Shown piece by piece: positions 49,923 to 60,595 of a stretch of 64,000 nt of DNA; position 1 is the stretch's first letter, and each line of letters begins with the position of its first letter. The notes under the pieces are model-generated. The model saw only the letters and a list, made by a program, of their open reading frames with translations. It ran no database searches and was not told the origin of the DNA. The DNA is from Diplonema papillatum (taxonomy: Eukaryota; Euglenozoa; Diplonemea; Diplonemida; Diplonemidae), in contig JAPJBO010001119.1 in assembly GCA_030068145.1 (NCBI GenBank), positions 1 to 64,000 of the forward strand. The letters run 5' to 3'. A program made the position numbers and the translations under genes.

Positions 49923-50507
49923 CCGAGCGACACCCCGGATCTGATCGACTGGGGCGTCACGTCGCCCGGCGAGAGCAGCGGCGGCTTCGGTGCCTTCATG
50001 AGCACTGGCACCTCCGGCAACGGCGGCGGCGGCGGCAACAGCGCGAAGTCGAACCTCTCGAGCATCCTCGACGCCTTCGACGCGCCGGACGCGAACGGGC
50101 CGCCGAAGGGCGCGTTCGGCTACGGGGGGCCCCCGCCTATTGGGGGCGGGATGGGGAACCCCGGGGGCATGAGCATGGGCATGGGCATGGGTAATGCCGG
50201 CGGCATGGGGAACATGGGGGGTATGGGCGGCGGCATGATGCCCGGCCAGCAAGGCGGAGGTGGTTGGATGGGCGGCCCCCCCGCGATAAATAACATGGGG
50301 GGCATGGGCAATGGCATGGGCAACATGGGCAATATGGGGAACATGAACAGCATGAACGCCATGGGTGGGTTCTCGGTGGGAGGCGGCATGCAGCCGCAGC
50401 AGCAGCAGCAGCAGCACGTTCCCAACAACAGCGCCGCGTTCGCGTTCAGCGGGGTGCCGCCCATCGGCGCGAACGCCAGTGCAAACAACAACCCGTTCCC
50501 CTTTTAG
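49923..50507 (+). CDS. ArfGAP gene, exon 5 (DLIDWG motif, Met/Gly-rich tail)
   Basis: A (CA)n tract ending CACAG at 49922 is the likely acceptor; it gives phase 0 as required. The exon starts PSDTPDLIDWG; DLIDW is a clathrin/adaptor-type short motif common in ArfGAP tails. After SSILDAFDA come a GGM/GNM-rich low-complexity region, a QQQQQQ run and a final NNNPFPF before the stop at 50505-50507. The NPF is a possible EH-domain ligand. The full protein is about 523 residues. Confidence 0.82.
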   Translation, partial: PSDTPDLIDWGVTSPGESSGGFGAFMSTGTSGNGGGGGNSAKSNLSSILDAFDAPDANGPPKGAFGYGGPPPIGGGMGNPGGMSMGMGMGNAGGMGNMGGMGGGMMPGQQGGGGWMGGPPAINNMGGMGNGMGNMGNMGNMNSMNAMGGFSVGGGMQPQQQQQQHVPNNSAAFAFSGVPPIGANASANNNPFPF

Positions 50508-50589
50508 TAACCCCCTGCCCTGGCCGGCGCGCGCAGCGCTCCCTGTAGTACTCCAGTCGTCGGGGCGGCAAAGAAGATACGATGGACGC

Positions 50590-50965
50590 TGGGCCCCTTA
50601 CCACAACACACGGGCCAGGCAGTGTTCGACCAGCGGTCGACCAGTGGTCAACCACTCGTCGCCCATGGGTCCAGGCAGTGGTCAAGCAGCGGCACCGCTC
50701 GTTTTACAGTGGTCGCTCATGGGCCCGACAGTGGCCGACCAGTGGTCAACCACTTGTTTTACAGTGGTCGCCCATGGGCCAGACAGTGGTCAAGCAGCGA
50801 CCGACCACTCGTTTACAGTGGTCGCTTATGGCCCGGCAGTGGCCGACCAGTGGTCAACCAGCGGTCGACCACTGCTCAGCCACTCTTGTGGTCGCTCATG
50901 GCCAGACAGGTCGCCCATGGGCCAGACAGGTCGCCCATGAGCCAGACAGTGGTCGACCACAGTGG
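50590..50965 (+). repeat. Degenerate CAGTGGTC/GACCACTG repeats after the ArfGAP gene
   Basis: Irregular repeats of GTGGTCGACCAGTGGTCAAC and GTCGCCCATGGGCC are each partly self-complementary, so the transcript's 3' region could fold heavily. No fixed period was found. Confidence 0.75.
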
Positions 50966-52570
50966 CATCACGCACGACTGTCCAGCGGGCTTGTGTTTTT
51001 ATGGCGCAACGCGACAAAAAGTGTCAACGCCGGCCCGTGTGTCAAAACCTCAAGTGGTGGTCATCCGCTGGCTGACGTGACGTCGTCCTGTGCCACCACC
51101 CACAGTCCCACGGCAACCTCGTTTTTTCCTCTTGTTCTTTCTTCTTCTGTGTAAATGGTCTTCCTGTTTTTATTTGGCCCGGGGATACCTAGCCTCCAGC
51201 AGAGGGGGGTTGTTTGTATTACCTGTCGTCTCAACACCGAGCGACTTGCGTAGGTGGCGTCATAGCTCCTCTCCTGCACATTTGACGCCAGCACCAAGCA
51301 GACCTCATCCGACAGTGGACAGGGAGTCGCCGTGTGCAGCACCAAAGAAGAACGTGTGGGAGGAACCCTGCGAGCTGAGAGCAGCAGCTCACACACGCAA
51401 AGTGCCCTACTGAAGAGCGAGAACGCGCTTGGAATGGTACACGCTGAAGACTGCGCGTCTCATCTGAAGCAACATATAGCTCGTCGAGGGTGGTCAGCGA
51501 CATCGATGGTGGACAATGTGACAAGGGTTTTGCTCTGCGTCCATCGTTTGACGAGAACTGCTGTACTATTAATATAGTGCGTTGCTCAGGGTAGTCGAAT
51601 GCACAATCACACTAATGCAACAAAAGTACTACTATCAACGGCCGACCTTCGGTCCGGTGTGGATTCGTTCTACGTCATTGCTGATCGGAATGCGGTTGCG
51701 GTTGTAAAGCCTTTGCTCCACCTTCGTTTCAAGGCGCGCATCGCCGACAGGGAGAACCCCGAAGAGCATGTCTTCGTCGCCGACATCACTACGCACACTT
51801 CTTGATGATCCGGCCGCGTCCCCAGCCGTAGCTCCTTCTTGTGCTCTCACTCGAGGTGCACTACGGCCGCGAAGAACAGGGTGTAATTGAGGTTTAGAAT
51901 GCAGATCATCTGTAGCGATGGCCTGCATTAGTCACAGGGTGACTCCTCTTCGATCGACAGGGGTGTGCTCCGGAGAACTTCGGACACCTCCGGGACGTCA
52001 TAGCAAATGGTAGGATGCCGAAAATGGGAGGGGATGGTTTGGGGAGAGGATCCCGGCAACGTACCCGGGGGCGAGGCTGGTGTCCCACACAGCGGATCTG
52101 CTGCCAGCCCTGATGCAAAACTATCCGCGCTATCGGTGTTTTGCCCCACCCCTCGCAATGGAGCCCCCCCCGAAGGCCACAAAACCCCCGGGACCCCCAC
52201 CATTCAAAAAGAACCGAGGATACACAAGGAGAAGTTCATTGGGTCCCCATGTAGAGAGAAAAAGCGAACTTACCTCTTGCAAAATGATTAGTTCAGAACA
52301 CAGGAAGCGCGGCACCAGAGTATTCCTTCGCAAACAAACACAAAAGTGACCTTGCACTCTAAAAAATCCATTCGGGTTCGGAAACTCATAGCTTGTATAC
52401 GAGCCAGACGGACAGAGGCACGCGTATGGAGGATGCCTTCTATAGGTTGGATCGAAATCACGTCTGGAAAATTGAGATTTCCAACCGGCACTAGTCTGCT
52501 GGTGGGTGTGGTCGCGTTCATGCTTCTGCGACCCCATGGAACGATGAACACTGCCAGAGGTCAGTTGGTG
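50966..52570. other. Intergenic, no gene recognised
   Basis: Open frames overlap on both strands without domain hits or the local codon bias. A ribosomal-protein-size frame at 51599-51805 has no recognisable family. TTGCACTCTAAAAAATCC at 52351 is a lone copy of the tail of the CCGGAGACTTTAAAA element. Confidence 0.35.
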
Positions 52571-52572
52571 GG

Positions 52573-53165
52573 CTCCATTTTTGCCGATTTTCCAGATTTT
52601 GGCCGATTTTGCCGTTTTTTCCAGATTTTGGCCATTTTGGGCCGATTTTGCCGATTTTTCCAGGTCTTGGCCATATATTCGGCCAATCTTGCCAAGTCCC
52701 AGGTTCGGGCCTGACCTCTAGGCTCCACAGGATTTTAGGAACGAAACGGGTTTGCAGGTTCGTGAGGAAGCGAGGGTGCACCAATGGCGACTTCAAAGGA
52801 AGCAATCGAACGGATCTGCAACTTACCGTTCGCGGATGTCGGAGATCAGGTCCGAGTTCTTGCCTTTGCTTCCGCCTTCGACATGACAAACACTGTATTG
52901 GGCATCCATGCCTTTCCGGAACAGCTGGTAGCATGTCTTCTGCACACATGTGAAGATATGTCAAGGTCTCGAGACCGACTCGAGCAAAAACTGGAAAAAT
53001 TGGCAAAAACGGCCCTAAATGGCAAAAATGGCCCAAAATGGCCAAAATCTGGAATAATCGGCAAAAACGGCCCAAAATGGCCAAAAACTGGAAAAATCGG
53101 CAAACATGGCCCAAAATGTCCAAAATGTGGAAAAATCGGCAAAATCGGCCCAAAATGGCCACATT
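52573..53165. repeat. Inverted-repeat pair around a possible exon
   Basis: The left arm (52573-52690) repeats CCAGATTTTGGCCATTTTGG and GCCGATTTTGCCG. The right arm (52990-53165) is built of the complements (GGCCCAAAATGGCCAAAA, ATCTGGAA, CGGCAAAA). Each arm is itself an array of about 39 bp. About 300 bp lie between the arms, including the small frame at 52784. Confidence 0.8.
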
Positions 53166-53167
53166 GA
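52784..53167 (+). CDS. Doubtful small ORF within an inverted repeat
   Basis: The ATG at 52784 opens 127 codons. The first 68 residues (ATSKEAIERICNLPFADVGD ... HAFPEQLVACLLHTCED) look protein-like. The rest is a translation of the repeat arm (NGPKWPK and GKIGK repeats) and is unlikely to be functional. A donor-like GTAGCA at 52928 would cut before the repeat. Codon bias is weaker than in other genes here. Confidence 0.3.
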   Translation: MATSKEAIERICNLPFADVGDQVRVLAFASAFDMTNTVLGIHAFPEQLVACLLHTCEDMSRSRDRLEQKLEKLAKTALNGKNGPKWPKSGIIGKNGPKWPKTGKIGKHGPKCPKCGKIGKIGPKWPH

Positions 53168-53424
53168 CGATGCTCGCGCCGAGGATTACAATTTGCCGCA
53201 AAAAAACGTCCCAAAACATGGATCGGACAAGTCTCGGACTGTTGGCCGAAAATATGCAGCTTGGGACTTTTGCCCGGTCGGACATACTTCCGAATACGGT
53301 AGTTCAAAGCATCGCCAAAAGTTTGCAGTCGGGATCGGAGCCAGGCATTGCTTGCATGCGCGAGTTACACGCGTCCTGTTTCTCCGCCGATACCTTTTAT
53401 TTCTTCGTTTTTTTTTGTTGCAAA

Positions 53425-53815
53425 AGCACCTGCTTTGCAGGAAATACTTGAGGAGGCTGCCAGTCGCAAAAGATCAAAGGAGGTAAATGTGTTGTAGCCC
53501 ACAAAACACAAATGAATCTGGGTTCAGTTGTGAGTGTAAGCGTTCAACAAAAAAAGACCCACACTGGTTAATGTAGTTGTGTTGTTTCTCCCCCTCTAGC
53601 CTCCTTCGAAGTAAGCACAAGGCAGCCCCTCGAGTATTTCTTTTGCACGAGCACCCCGTTTTGCCTTCGAAATCCTCAAGTGGGCCGCCGGTCGCAAAAT
53701 CTCGCAGGAGGGACATAAAAGCCGCCGTCAAAAATACTCTTCATGCTGTTGGAGTGTTTCTCCCCCCTAGCCTGAGTCGAAAATGAGCACCGGGCGGCCC
53801 CTCGAGTATTTTTTT
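53425..53815 (+). repeat. TCTAGCCTCC dispersed element, complete copy plus diverged tandem copy
   Basis: The complete copy runs 53425-53640. A diverged second unit (CGAAATCCTCAAGTGGGCCG ... TCTCCCCCCTAGCCTGAGTC ... CCCCTCGAGTATTT) follows directly to 53815. A further left half lies at 53920-54040. Confidence 0.75.
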
Positions 53816-53919
53816 TGCGATAACCAGCAGACTCAACTCAAGCATACTTGTTACAGCTAAAAAGGAACGTTGGCAGCGGTTTAACCTGAACGCGTACAGG
53901 TCAAATCGCACAAACAAAA

Positions 53920-54040
53920 AGCACCTGCTTTGTAGGAAATGCTTGAGGAGACTGCCAGTTGCGATAGCTCAAAGGGGGTAAATGTGCCGTAGCCCACACG
54001 AAGCACAGGTAAATCTGGGTTTAGTGGCGGGCGTAAGCGA
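53920..54040 (+). repeat. TCTAGCCTCC dispersed element, left half
   Basis: GCACCTGCTTTGTAGGAAAT, AAAGGGGGTAAATGTGCCG, GTAGCCCACACGAAGCACAG, then GGCGGGCGTAAGCG, where it breaks off. Confidence 0.75.
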
Positions 54041-54187
54041 CGTCTGCCTAACAGGCACCGGAGGCCTTCCGAACCAGAAGGACGACAAGTCGCCTACCAC
54101 TTGGTCGACAGCCCCGCGCAGAGCTCAGACGCCTGGGTAGCCACCTGATTGTGACCAACACAGGCCGTCGCCAGATTCTTCTTGCAT

Positions 54188-54230
54188 TCTAACCGCAACC
54201 CGGGCACTTTAAAATCACGTTCACTTTGAA
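54188..54230 (+). repeat. Diverged CCGGxxACTTTAAAA element
   Basis: ACCGCAACCCGGGCACTTTAAAATC, then TTCACTTTGAAAG. This is a weak match to the family. Confidence 0.4.
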
Positions 54231-54324
54231 AGAGCGCGGCGCAGGCCCTAGAGGCAGTGTACTGAACACGGCAAAGTCAAGCGTCACCGTCAGAAGCTGG
54301 TGGTCAAAGAAGATGTACCCGCGT

Positions 54325-54620
54325 CATACCCATCTGTCCTCTCTGCCCAGTAATGTGTCCAGTCCACGAAGAAACCTCGCGCGAGTTCCCGATTCCGAGG
54401 AGGAAATCTGTCGCGTCGCAACTGACGTCGTCGCACTCCTTCCCGAACGCTGCCAGCTCGACGGTCATCTTCGACAAAGCCAGGTCGTGGTACACCATCC
54501 CCTCATCGGTGCTGCCCGTGACCGTGAACAGGGCTTCTCCCGCACCCGCGCACCCGTGCGACACCAGGCTCGCATCGAAACTGTAGTTCCAAAGCACGCG
54601 CGAAAAAGCGAACGCGGAGC
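54325..54620 (-). CDS. Minus-strand exon or exon fragment, unknown protein
   Basis: The minus strand reads VLWNYSFDASLVSHGCAGAG, EALFTVTGSTDEGMVYHDLA, LSKMTVELAAFGKECDDVSC, DATDFLLGIGNSREVSSW without a stop and with third positions almost all G or C, as in the true genes here. After GGACAGATGG comes GTATGACG, a usable donor. The upstream boundary was not fixed. I do not recognise the family. Four cysteines and a strand-like FTVTGS suggest a small extracellular or lumenal beta domain. As most other coding exons run on the + strand, it may be an inserted exon fragment. Confidence 0.45.
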
Positions 54621-55023
54621 CCGCCTTTCATTCGTAATATCAATTAGTAGTAAACTCGAAAAGAGAACGCTGGCAGCGTGATTGGGAGGAGGTTAGCCTA
54701 CCGTTCATGTTCACTCACTAACAGGCTAACTTCCCCCGGCACGTACACAAACACCGCGCCCATTCTTTTTCGAACTTCAGCATATTTGCTCCAGCTTCTG
54801 GGTCTGGGCTTCATCGTGCCTGCTCGGCAGCGCAGCACATGTTGTTGCGTACAAGAACTGCGACGACTGTCACCCCTAGGAGACTCTGGCACACACCGGG
54901 GTTTCCAGCTAATTTTCACTCCGAAAAAAAAAAAAAAGAAAAGGGACCTAACCAAAAACTGCCCATCTTTTCTTTTTTCTTGTCGCCGTCCTCCCCCCCC
55001 AACACCCTTCCATGCTTGCACTA

Positions 55024-55055
<32 letters not shown>

Positions 55056-55420
55056 CCACTCCCACACCCGATTTTCCTTGCGTTTTCTTTTGGGTTCTTT
55101 CTTCTGTTTGACGCTGCTCTTCCCCTTCGCTTACCGTGTATCGAAAAGAACCCAAAACTAAATAAAATGCGACTGTTTCCTTCGTTTTTCCATCCTTCCT
55201 TTCAGTACCAGCAATCTTGCGGGTTGCCCTACAATGTGTACGTGGGTGTATGCGCTGTGCAGGCTAAAAACACTCAACATGCATGCGCGTGGGGGGCCCA
55301 AGACTAAATTCAAAGCGAATTTCTTCTTGGTGTCGGTCGCAACACTTACAAACACGGCTAGCCGTAGTTAAAGTGTATAAGCATACCTACTACCCTCATA
55401 CTACCCGCCTCACAGCCTCA

Positions 55421-55477
55421 ATGGTCAACCGGAGACCCTAAGACACCGAACCTCTAAACCACAATAAACGCTAAAAA
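55421..55477 (+). repeat. CCGGAGACCCTAAGA element
   Basis: GGTCAACCGGAGACCCTAAGA, CACCGAACCTCTAAACCACA, ATAAACGCTAAAAAG. Confidence 0.75.
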
Positions 55478-55707
55478 GACGTAGACAACGTGTTTTGGCG
55501 GCTGGCCAGAGTTCGTAACCTGAACACGGAAGGGTAAATGTAAGTTGGAAACGATTAACCACACAAACCGAAGCGCCTGTCTTGTTGTCGTGCTGCCGGC
55601 AAATCGAGGCCTGGAAATGTGTCGGGGCAGACAAAATTCCAAAGTTTTAAGCGAGCTTGAACCCTGAAAGCAGCAACTGTTGAGAGGGCACCCTCAGGCA
55701 CCACAAT

Positions 55708-55800
55708 TACAACAACCACAACAACCACAACAACCACAACAACCACAACAACCACAACAACCACAACAACCACAACAACCACAACAACCACAACAATCAC
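55708..55800 (+). repeat. 9-bp tandem repeat (CAACCACAA)
   Basis: About ten perfect 9-bp units. The surrounding 150 bp are also A/C-rich with CAAACACAAA phrases, so the minus-strand frame reads as poly(Val/Cys), an artefact. Confidence 0.9.
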
Positions 55801-56009
55801 AACCACAGCCCCAAACGCAAACACAAACAAAACCACGCCGCAACCGCAACCACACTTTAACTCTACAAACACACACAACCCACGACCAAATACAACACAC
55901 GCACAATCGCCACCACAGACACAAATCCAACTACAAGCACAAACGCAACACAAATCTTCCTGACGAGCACGCAACCCGGCGAACATAATCAAGAGTCGAA
56001 GATTGGCGT

Positions 56010-56236
56010 CGAAACTTCCTGGCTTTTCATGCCGTAGCAGAACGACCACACCCTACCCAATCCCAAACACCTTCTAACCGCGTTAGGGGACTTCACAAGG
56101 TTCACAATGGAGGGTGACACAACACCCGAAACGAGCGGCACCCTCTTACTTTTCTCTAACCCCCTCCAATACTCAAGCCTCTACGGTCAACCGGAGACTT
56201 TAAAATACCGACCTCCTAATCCACAAATAACGCTAC
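56010..56236 (+). repeat. Element with CCGGAGACTTTAAAA 3' end, second full copy
   Basis: It shares with 37440-37645 the order CGAAACTTCCTGGC, GCAGAACGACCACACCCTAC, GACTTCACAAGGTT, CACCCGAAACGAGCG and GGTCAACCGGAGACTTTAAA, then ACCGACCTCCTAATCCACAA and TAACGCTA. Its 3' end lies about 770 bp before the LRR gene ATG. Confidence 0.8.
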
Positions 56237-57002
56237 AAATACATAATGACACAAACCCAAGCACAAACAGGAAAGAATCTTTAACTCTACAATCACCACA
56301 CCCCACAAGGCGCGCACCAAACTTGCTATCCAACACCTGGTGCACAACATGGTATTGGCCTTCTGACACATCCCCTCCTCCCCACTGCCCAAACAACAAA
56401 AGATCAGTCGTCGGGTGAAAAAGAAAAAAAAAAAAAAAATCTGTACGTCCATTCGGATCGCCGGAAACACAAAAAATACGTTTGTTTCAAAAACTCCAGT
56501 ATCCTTTTTTTCTTTTTTCCGAGGGAAGAAAGAAAAGAGGGGGGTGAAAGGCCATTTCTTTTCTCTCTCCCGCGAAAAAGAAAAAGAGGTAATAAAAGAA
56601 AGTACGCCCGTCCGGTATCGCCGGAATCACGAAAGAAACCACCTCCCGCAGCGCACCGTGACGAAATTGTGCCGAAGTGTCCATTTCCCCACACCCCTCT
56701 GCCTTTGTGCCCTATCGTCGATCGCTTGTCTTGCCACCCCACGTTGCGTGAGCCGTGTTGATTTAGAAGGCTTCACCCCCCTGGAAGCCCTTGGGTTTCC
56801 TGATCCTTCAAAACCAGCACCAAGAACAAACGATCCCCCGGAGGCTCAAGGGAACTTTTTTCACTCGAAGCAAACAAGTTCATTTCGCGCCGCCACCTCG
56901 TTGGCGCAGCGTGCGTGCGGTGCCGGTTGCGGCCGGCCAATCCGACCGCCAGCAACAGCGCGGGCGGCCGCTGCCGGTGGGAGGGAGGGAGGGAGGGAGG
57001 GA
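56237..57002. other. 5' region of the LRR gene
   Basis: The frame of the LRR gene stays open upstream to 56415, but this part is homopolymer-rich and lacks codon bias. A (GGGA)n tract (GGGAGGGAGGGAGGG) at 56980-57002 abuts the chosen ATG and may belong to the 5' leader. Confidence 0.45.
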
Positions 57003-59136
57003 ATGGTCGGGCTGGCGTCTATTGTGCTGCTCGGCGCGTTGCACCAGTCGTCGGGCGCTGCGGCGACCCCGGCGCCGGGCTTGGCGTGCGTGGTCGACGA
57101 CGCTACCACCCGCGCCCTCACCGAACTGTACAGGAGCACCGAAGGCGACTCTTGGGCGAAGCACGACCTCTGGACCAACGAGAACACCTCTGTCTGCAAC
57201 TGGTACGGCGTGACGTGCCTAACGGGAAACGACCGCGAAACGGATGTCGAAGGGTGGGGTGTAGAGCCGGCAGGAGGTTGCAGCGTGCTGGTGAACCTGG
57301 ATTCGAATAATTTGACGGGGTCGATCCCGGTGGGATTGAGCCTGTCGACGAGCATCACGTCGCTGATCCTGTCCAACAACTACATCGCCGGGCGGCTTCC
57401 GGCGTGGAAGGACTTCGCCCGGCTCGCGACCCTCAACGTGGCGAACAATTTCCTGTACGGAGCGATCCCCTTCGACTACTTCCTGTTCACCTCGCTCATC
57501 ATGCTCGACCTGACCGGAAATCGGTTCGGTCCCATAGCCGGCGGGTTTCCCGTGAGACCGGCGATGCCGAAGCTGCAGATCCTGCTGCTGGCAAGTAACC
57601 GGTTGAACACCTTCCCCGCCTCCCTTTGCATGCTCGAGAGCCTCGTGACGCTCAGCCTCGACAACAACGACCTCAGCACCTCCGTGATCCCGCCGGAAAT
57701 TGGCATGCTGGCCAGGCTCGAGACGCTGAGCCTTCAGAACTGCGGCATAGGCGGCACCATCCCCGAGTCAATTGGGCGCCTCAAGAGGTTGTCGCAAGGG
57801 TTGAAGCTGCCGAACAACCGGCTGACCGGGTTGCTGCCGCCGAGTGTCGCGAACTTGACGAACCTAGTGCTGCTCGACGTGACGGGGAACTATCTCTACG
57901 GGACCCTGCCAACCGGCATGTCGAAGATGGCGGCCCTGCAGAACTTGTACATGGGGAACAACCTGCTGTCGGGGGCGATTCCGGACGACTTGTTCTCGGC
58001 GCCCGCGCTGTACTACCTCGACCTCTCACACAACCGCCTCGGCATGCTGCCGCAGGCGTTCGACTGCGTCTCGCTGGCGACGGTGTTCCTCGACAACAAC
58101 TGGCTGGCGTGCGGGTTCCCGGCTGCGCTCGCGAATTGCGCGTCGGTCGACACGCTGAACCTCGAGAACAACCTGCTCGGCGGCCCGCTGCCGAACCTCA
58201 CCCGGATGCACTCGCTGCGGTACTTCTTCGCGACCAACAACTCCCTCGAAGGCACGGTGCCCTTTTTCCCCGACGGGGTTTCTGAAGTCCTGCTCGGCGG
58301 GAACAACTTCGTGTTCGTTCCCGACAACGTCTTCGCCGGCGCCGTCGGGAGCCTCACGAGGCTCGAACTGCAGGAAAACGAGCTGACGGGCACCCTGCCC
58401 TGCTGGCTAGGCAACGCGACAGGGCTGCAGGAGTTGAACCTGATGAACAATCACCTGACCGGCGAGATCCCGGAAGGCATGCGGAAGCTGGGGTTCTTGA
58501 ACCGGGTGCTGGTGGGAGGGAACAAGCTCCAAGGGGGCATCCTGCCCATGGCGCTGGCGGCCGACGCGAGGATCACGCTCGACTTCCACGACAACGACTT
58601 CACCGGCGACTTCCCGGCGTGGGTGGCGGACCATCCGAACACGTTTTACCTCGACGTGGGGCACAACCACTTGGTCGGCACGCTACCGGCGTCCATCGGC
58701 GCCTTGCCGTACCTCGCATACCTCGACGTGTGCGCGAATCGCTTCCACGGCACGCTTCCGGAAACGATCGGCACCGGGCCGTTGGCGTTTTTTGGCGCCG
58801 ACAACAACGAGTTTGTAGGATCCCTGCCGCTGGCGATTTTTAACTCGAGCACGTTCGACTACTTGTCCGTCGGGTACAACAACCTCGACGGGACCCTGCC
58901 GAAGCCGACCGAGAACTCGTGGCTGCAGTACGTCAACCTCGGCAACAACCGACTCTCGGGCACCATACCCGAGGGCTTCCGCACGTCGGCGCTCCTCCTG
59001 CAGGGGAACCGGCTCGGCGGGTCGCTACCCACGAACCTCTCCGTTTCGGCCCTCCTCCTCCACGACAACCACCTGTCGTGCCAGCTGCCAAACGTCTCGA
59101 GCTACACCAACAGCAGCATCGCAGTCGTCCTTCCAG
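57003..59136 (+). CDS. LRR receptor-like gene, exon 1 (signal peptide and leucine-rich repeats)
   Basis: The ATG at 57003 starts a signal peptide (MVGLASIVLLGALHQSSGAA). Residues 33-75 are the LRR N-terminal cap, with ALTELYRSTEGDSW and VCNWYGVTC, as in plant and algal LRR proteins. About 24 repeats of LxxLxLxxNxLxGxIPxx type fill residues 95-700. The last reads HDNHLSCQLPNVSS. Several NxS/T sequons suit a secreted or cell-surface ectodomain. Translation reaches VVLPG, where G/GTATGC at 59137 is a donor in phase 1. It matches the acceptor at 61076. LRRs of this class recognise peptides, glycans or partner receptors. Confidence 0.9.
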
Positions 59137-59371
59137 GTATGCCGGCCTCTCCTCTAAGATCGCAGCAACCCGCGGGCGCAGCCCGCGGGAGAAGAAAGCG
59201 AGAAGAAGGGACCCCCAGAGCTTTTTTTGTGGATCGCACTGTCCCTGCACCCGAATCCTGAATGCGGTTTCAGGTGGCAAAAGTGACAAATACTTTATGA
59301 CGATCGGCTAGCCGTAGGTAAAGTGTGTAACCATACCTGCATCCCTCATGCTACCCGCCCCACAGCCTCAA

Positions 59372-59420
59372 TTCAACTGGAGACCCTAAAACACCGAACC
59401 TCTAAACCACAATAATATAT
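59372..59420 (+). repeat. CTGGAGACCCTAAAA element in LRR intron 1
   Basis: TCAACTGGAGACCCTAAAA, CACCGAACCTCTAAACCACA, ATAATATATCGC. Closest to the copy at 55421; the two share over 100 bp of flank. Confidence 0.7.
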
Positions 59421-59825
59421 CGCTAGAGCAGAGGGACCTACTGGGGCGGTGCAGTCACACATTGCACGTGGTTGGAAGATTTATACCATACCGAACAAGT
59501 GCTAACACTTGTCTACGTTATTACCGTTTACCCCCGGATGCTAGCTTGATCTAGTCGAAGGTTAACATGCTTGGAGATGCCCCCAAAATGAGGTTCAAAA
59601 AAGTGCCCAAAATCCATTGCGAATGTGTTCGTGGCGTCGGTCACAGGAGTCTTTCTTTTGGCCACCCAAAGTGAGGAAAAGAGTGATAGAGCACGTACAG
59701 TGTGAGCAGAGACGAGAACGAGTGTAAAATAGTGCAGGTAGCACAAGCCACCAGATCAGCGGAGGTCACCGCAGAAGATCTTACTTATCCCTCAAAACCA
59801 GCACCAATAACAACCACCCCCCTGC

Positions 59826-59970
59826 TCGCCTGCAACATCCCGGCGAAGAAGCTGTACCAGTGCGGCCGCGTCATCCTCCGGTTCTCGATCGCGGGCCTCG
59901 GCAGGGAGGACACTTTTTGGACGCGTCACTTAGAGTTCCTAAAGCACCGAACCTCGAAGTCACAATAAAC
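59826..59970 (+). pseudogene. Partial LRR exon-2 copy 0 joined to the element
   Basis: It starts within LLACxIPAKKLYQCGRVIL and runs to REDTFW. It then joins at TTTTTGGAC/GCGTCACTTAGAG to a CACCGAACCTCGAAGTCACA element copy. The junction is the same as in copies 1 and 2. Confidence 0.8.
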
Positions 59971-60106
59971 GCCACTAAAGTTGCGCAAACTATCAGTAGT
60001 ACGCACTTTTCAGTAGTAGTATGGTCTAATATGACTAGTCACGTCAAATCAGTAGTACGCACTTTTCAGTAGTATTATGACTAGCCATTACGCAAACCTA
60101 CTGCAG

Positions 60107-60465
60107 GAAACGAGTTCACGCTTCCGCTGCCGCCTTGGATAGCGCTGCACAGCGCTTCGCTGCTGGCGGTCGACCCGAACCCGTGGCACGAATACACGTG
60201 GACCTGGGCAGCGGGCATCCCGGGGCTGGTCCTGGCCGGGGTCGTCCTGCGGAACGAAGCGCCCCGGTCGCCGCTGGTGAAGACGACGTTCGGCTGCCTG
60301 CTGTGGATGAGCGCCCTGCTCGCCTGCATCATCCCGGCGAAGAAGCTGTACCAGTGCGGCCGCGTCATCCCCCGGATCTCGATCGCGGGCCTGGCAGGGA
60401 GGACACTTTTTGGACGCGTCACTTAGACACCGAACCTCGAAGTCACAATAAACGCCACTAAAGTA
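60107..60465 (+). pseudogene. LRR exon-2 partial copy 1
   Basis: It has an intact acceptor (CCTACTGCAG) and NEFTLPLPPWIALHSASL onward, but a 1-bp deletion in the segment for IAGLDRED shifts the frame. It ends at TTTTTGGAC/GCGTCACTTAGACACC fused to the CACCGAACCTCGAAG element. The period to copy 2 is 489 bp. Confidence 0.85.
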
Positions 60466-60595
60466 GCGCAAACTACCAGGCCGGCCGTCATTGTTACTAA
60501 AGCACTCTTCATCAGTAATATGACTAGTCACGTCAAATCAGTAGTACGCACTTTTCAGTAGTAATATGACTAGTCATTACGCAAACCTACTGCAG

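Larger units (their letters stand above)
54700..56009. other. Intergenic with homopolymers and simple repeats
   Basis: A run of 27 C at 55028-55054 lies between two pyrimidine-rich stretches. A CCGGAGACCCTAAGA element lies at 55421-55477, within a longer repeat (55355-55480) shared with 59300-59420 (GGCTAGCCGTAG, ACTACCCGCC, CACAGCCTCAAT). A (CAACCACAA)n array lies at 55708-55800. No gene is recognised. Confidence 0.5.

Noticed and set aside
55555..56049. Minus-strand protein with a long Val run
   Set aside because: It is a translation of the 9-bp CAACCACAA microsatellite.
56415..57002. Start of the LRR gene at 56415
   Set aside because: The frame is open, but the extra 196 residues are homopolymer-derived and would bury the clear signal peptide that starts at 57003.
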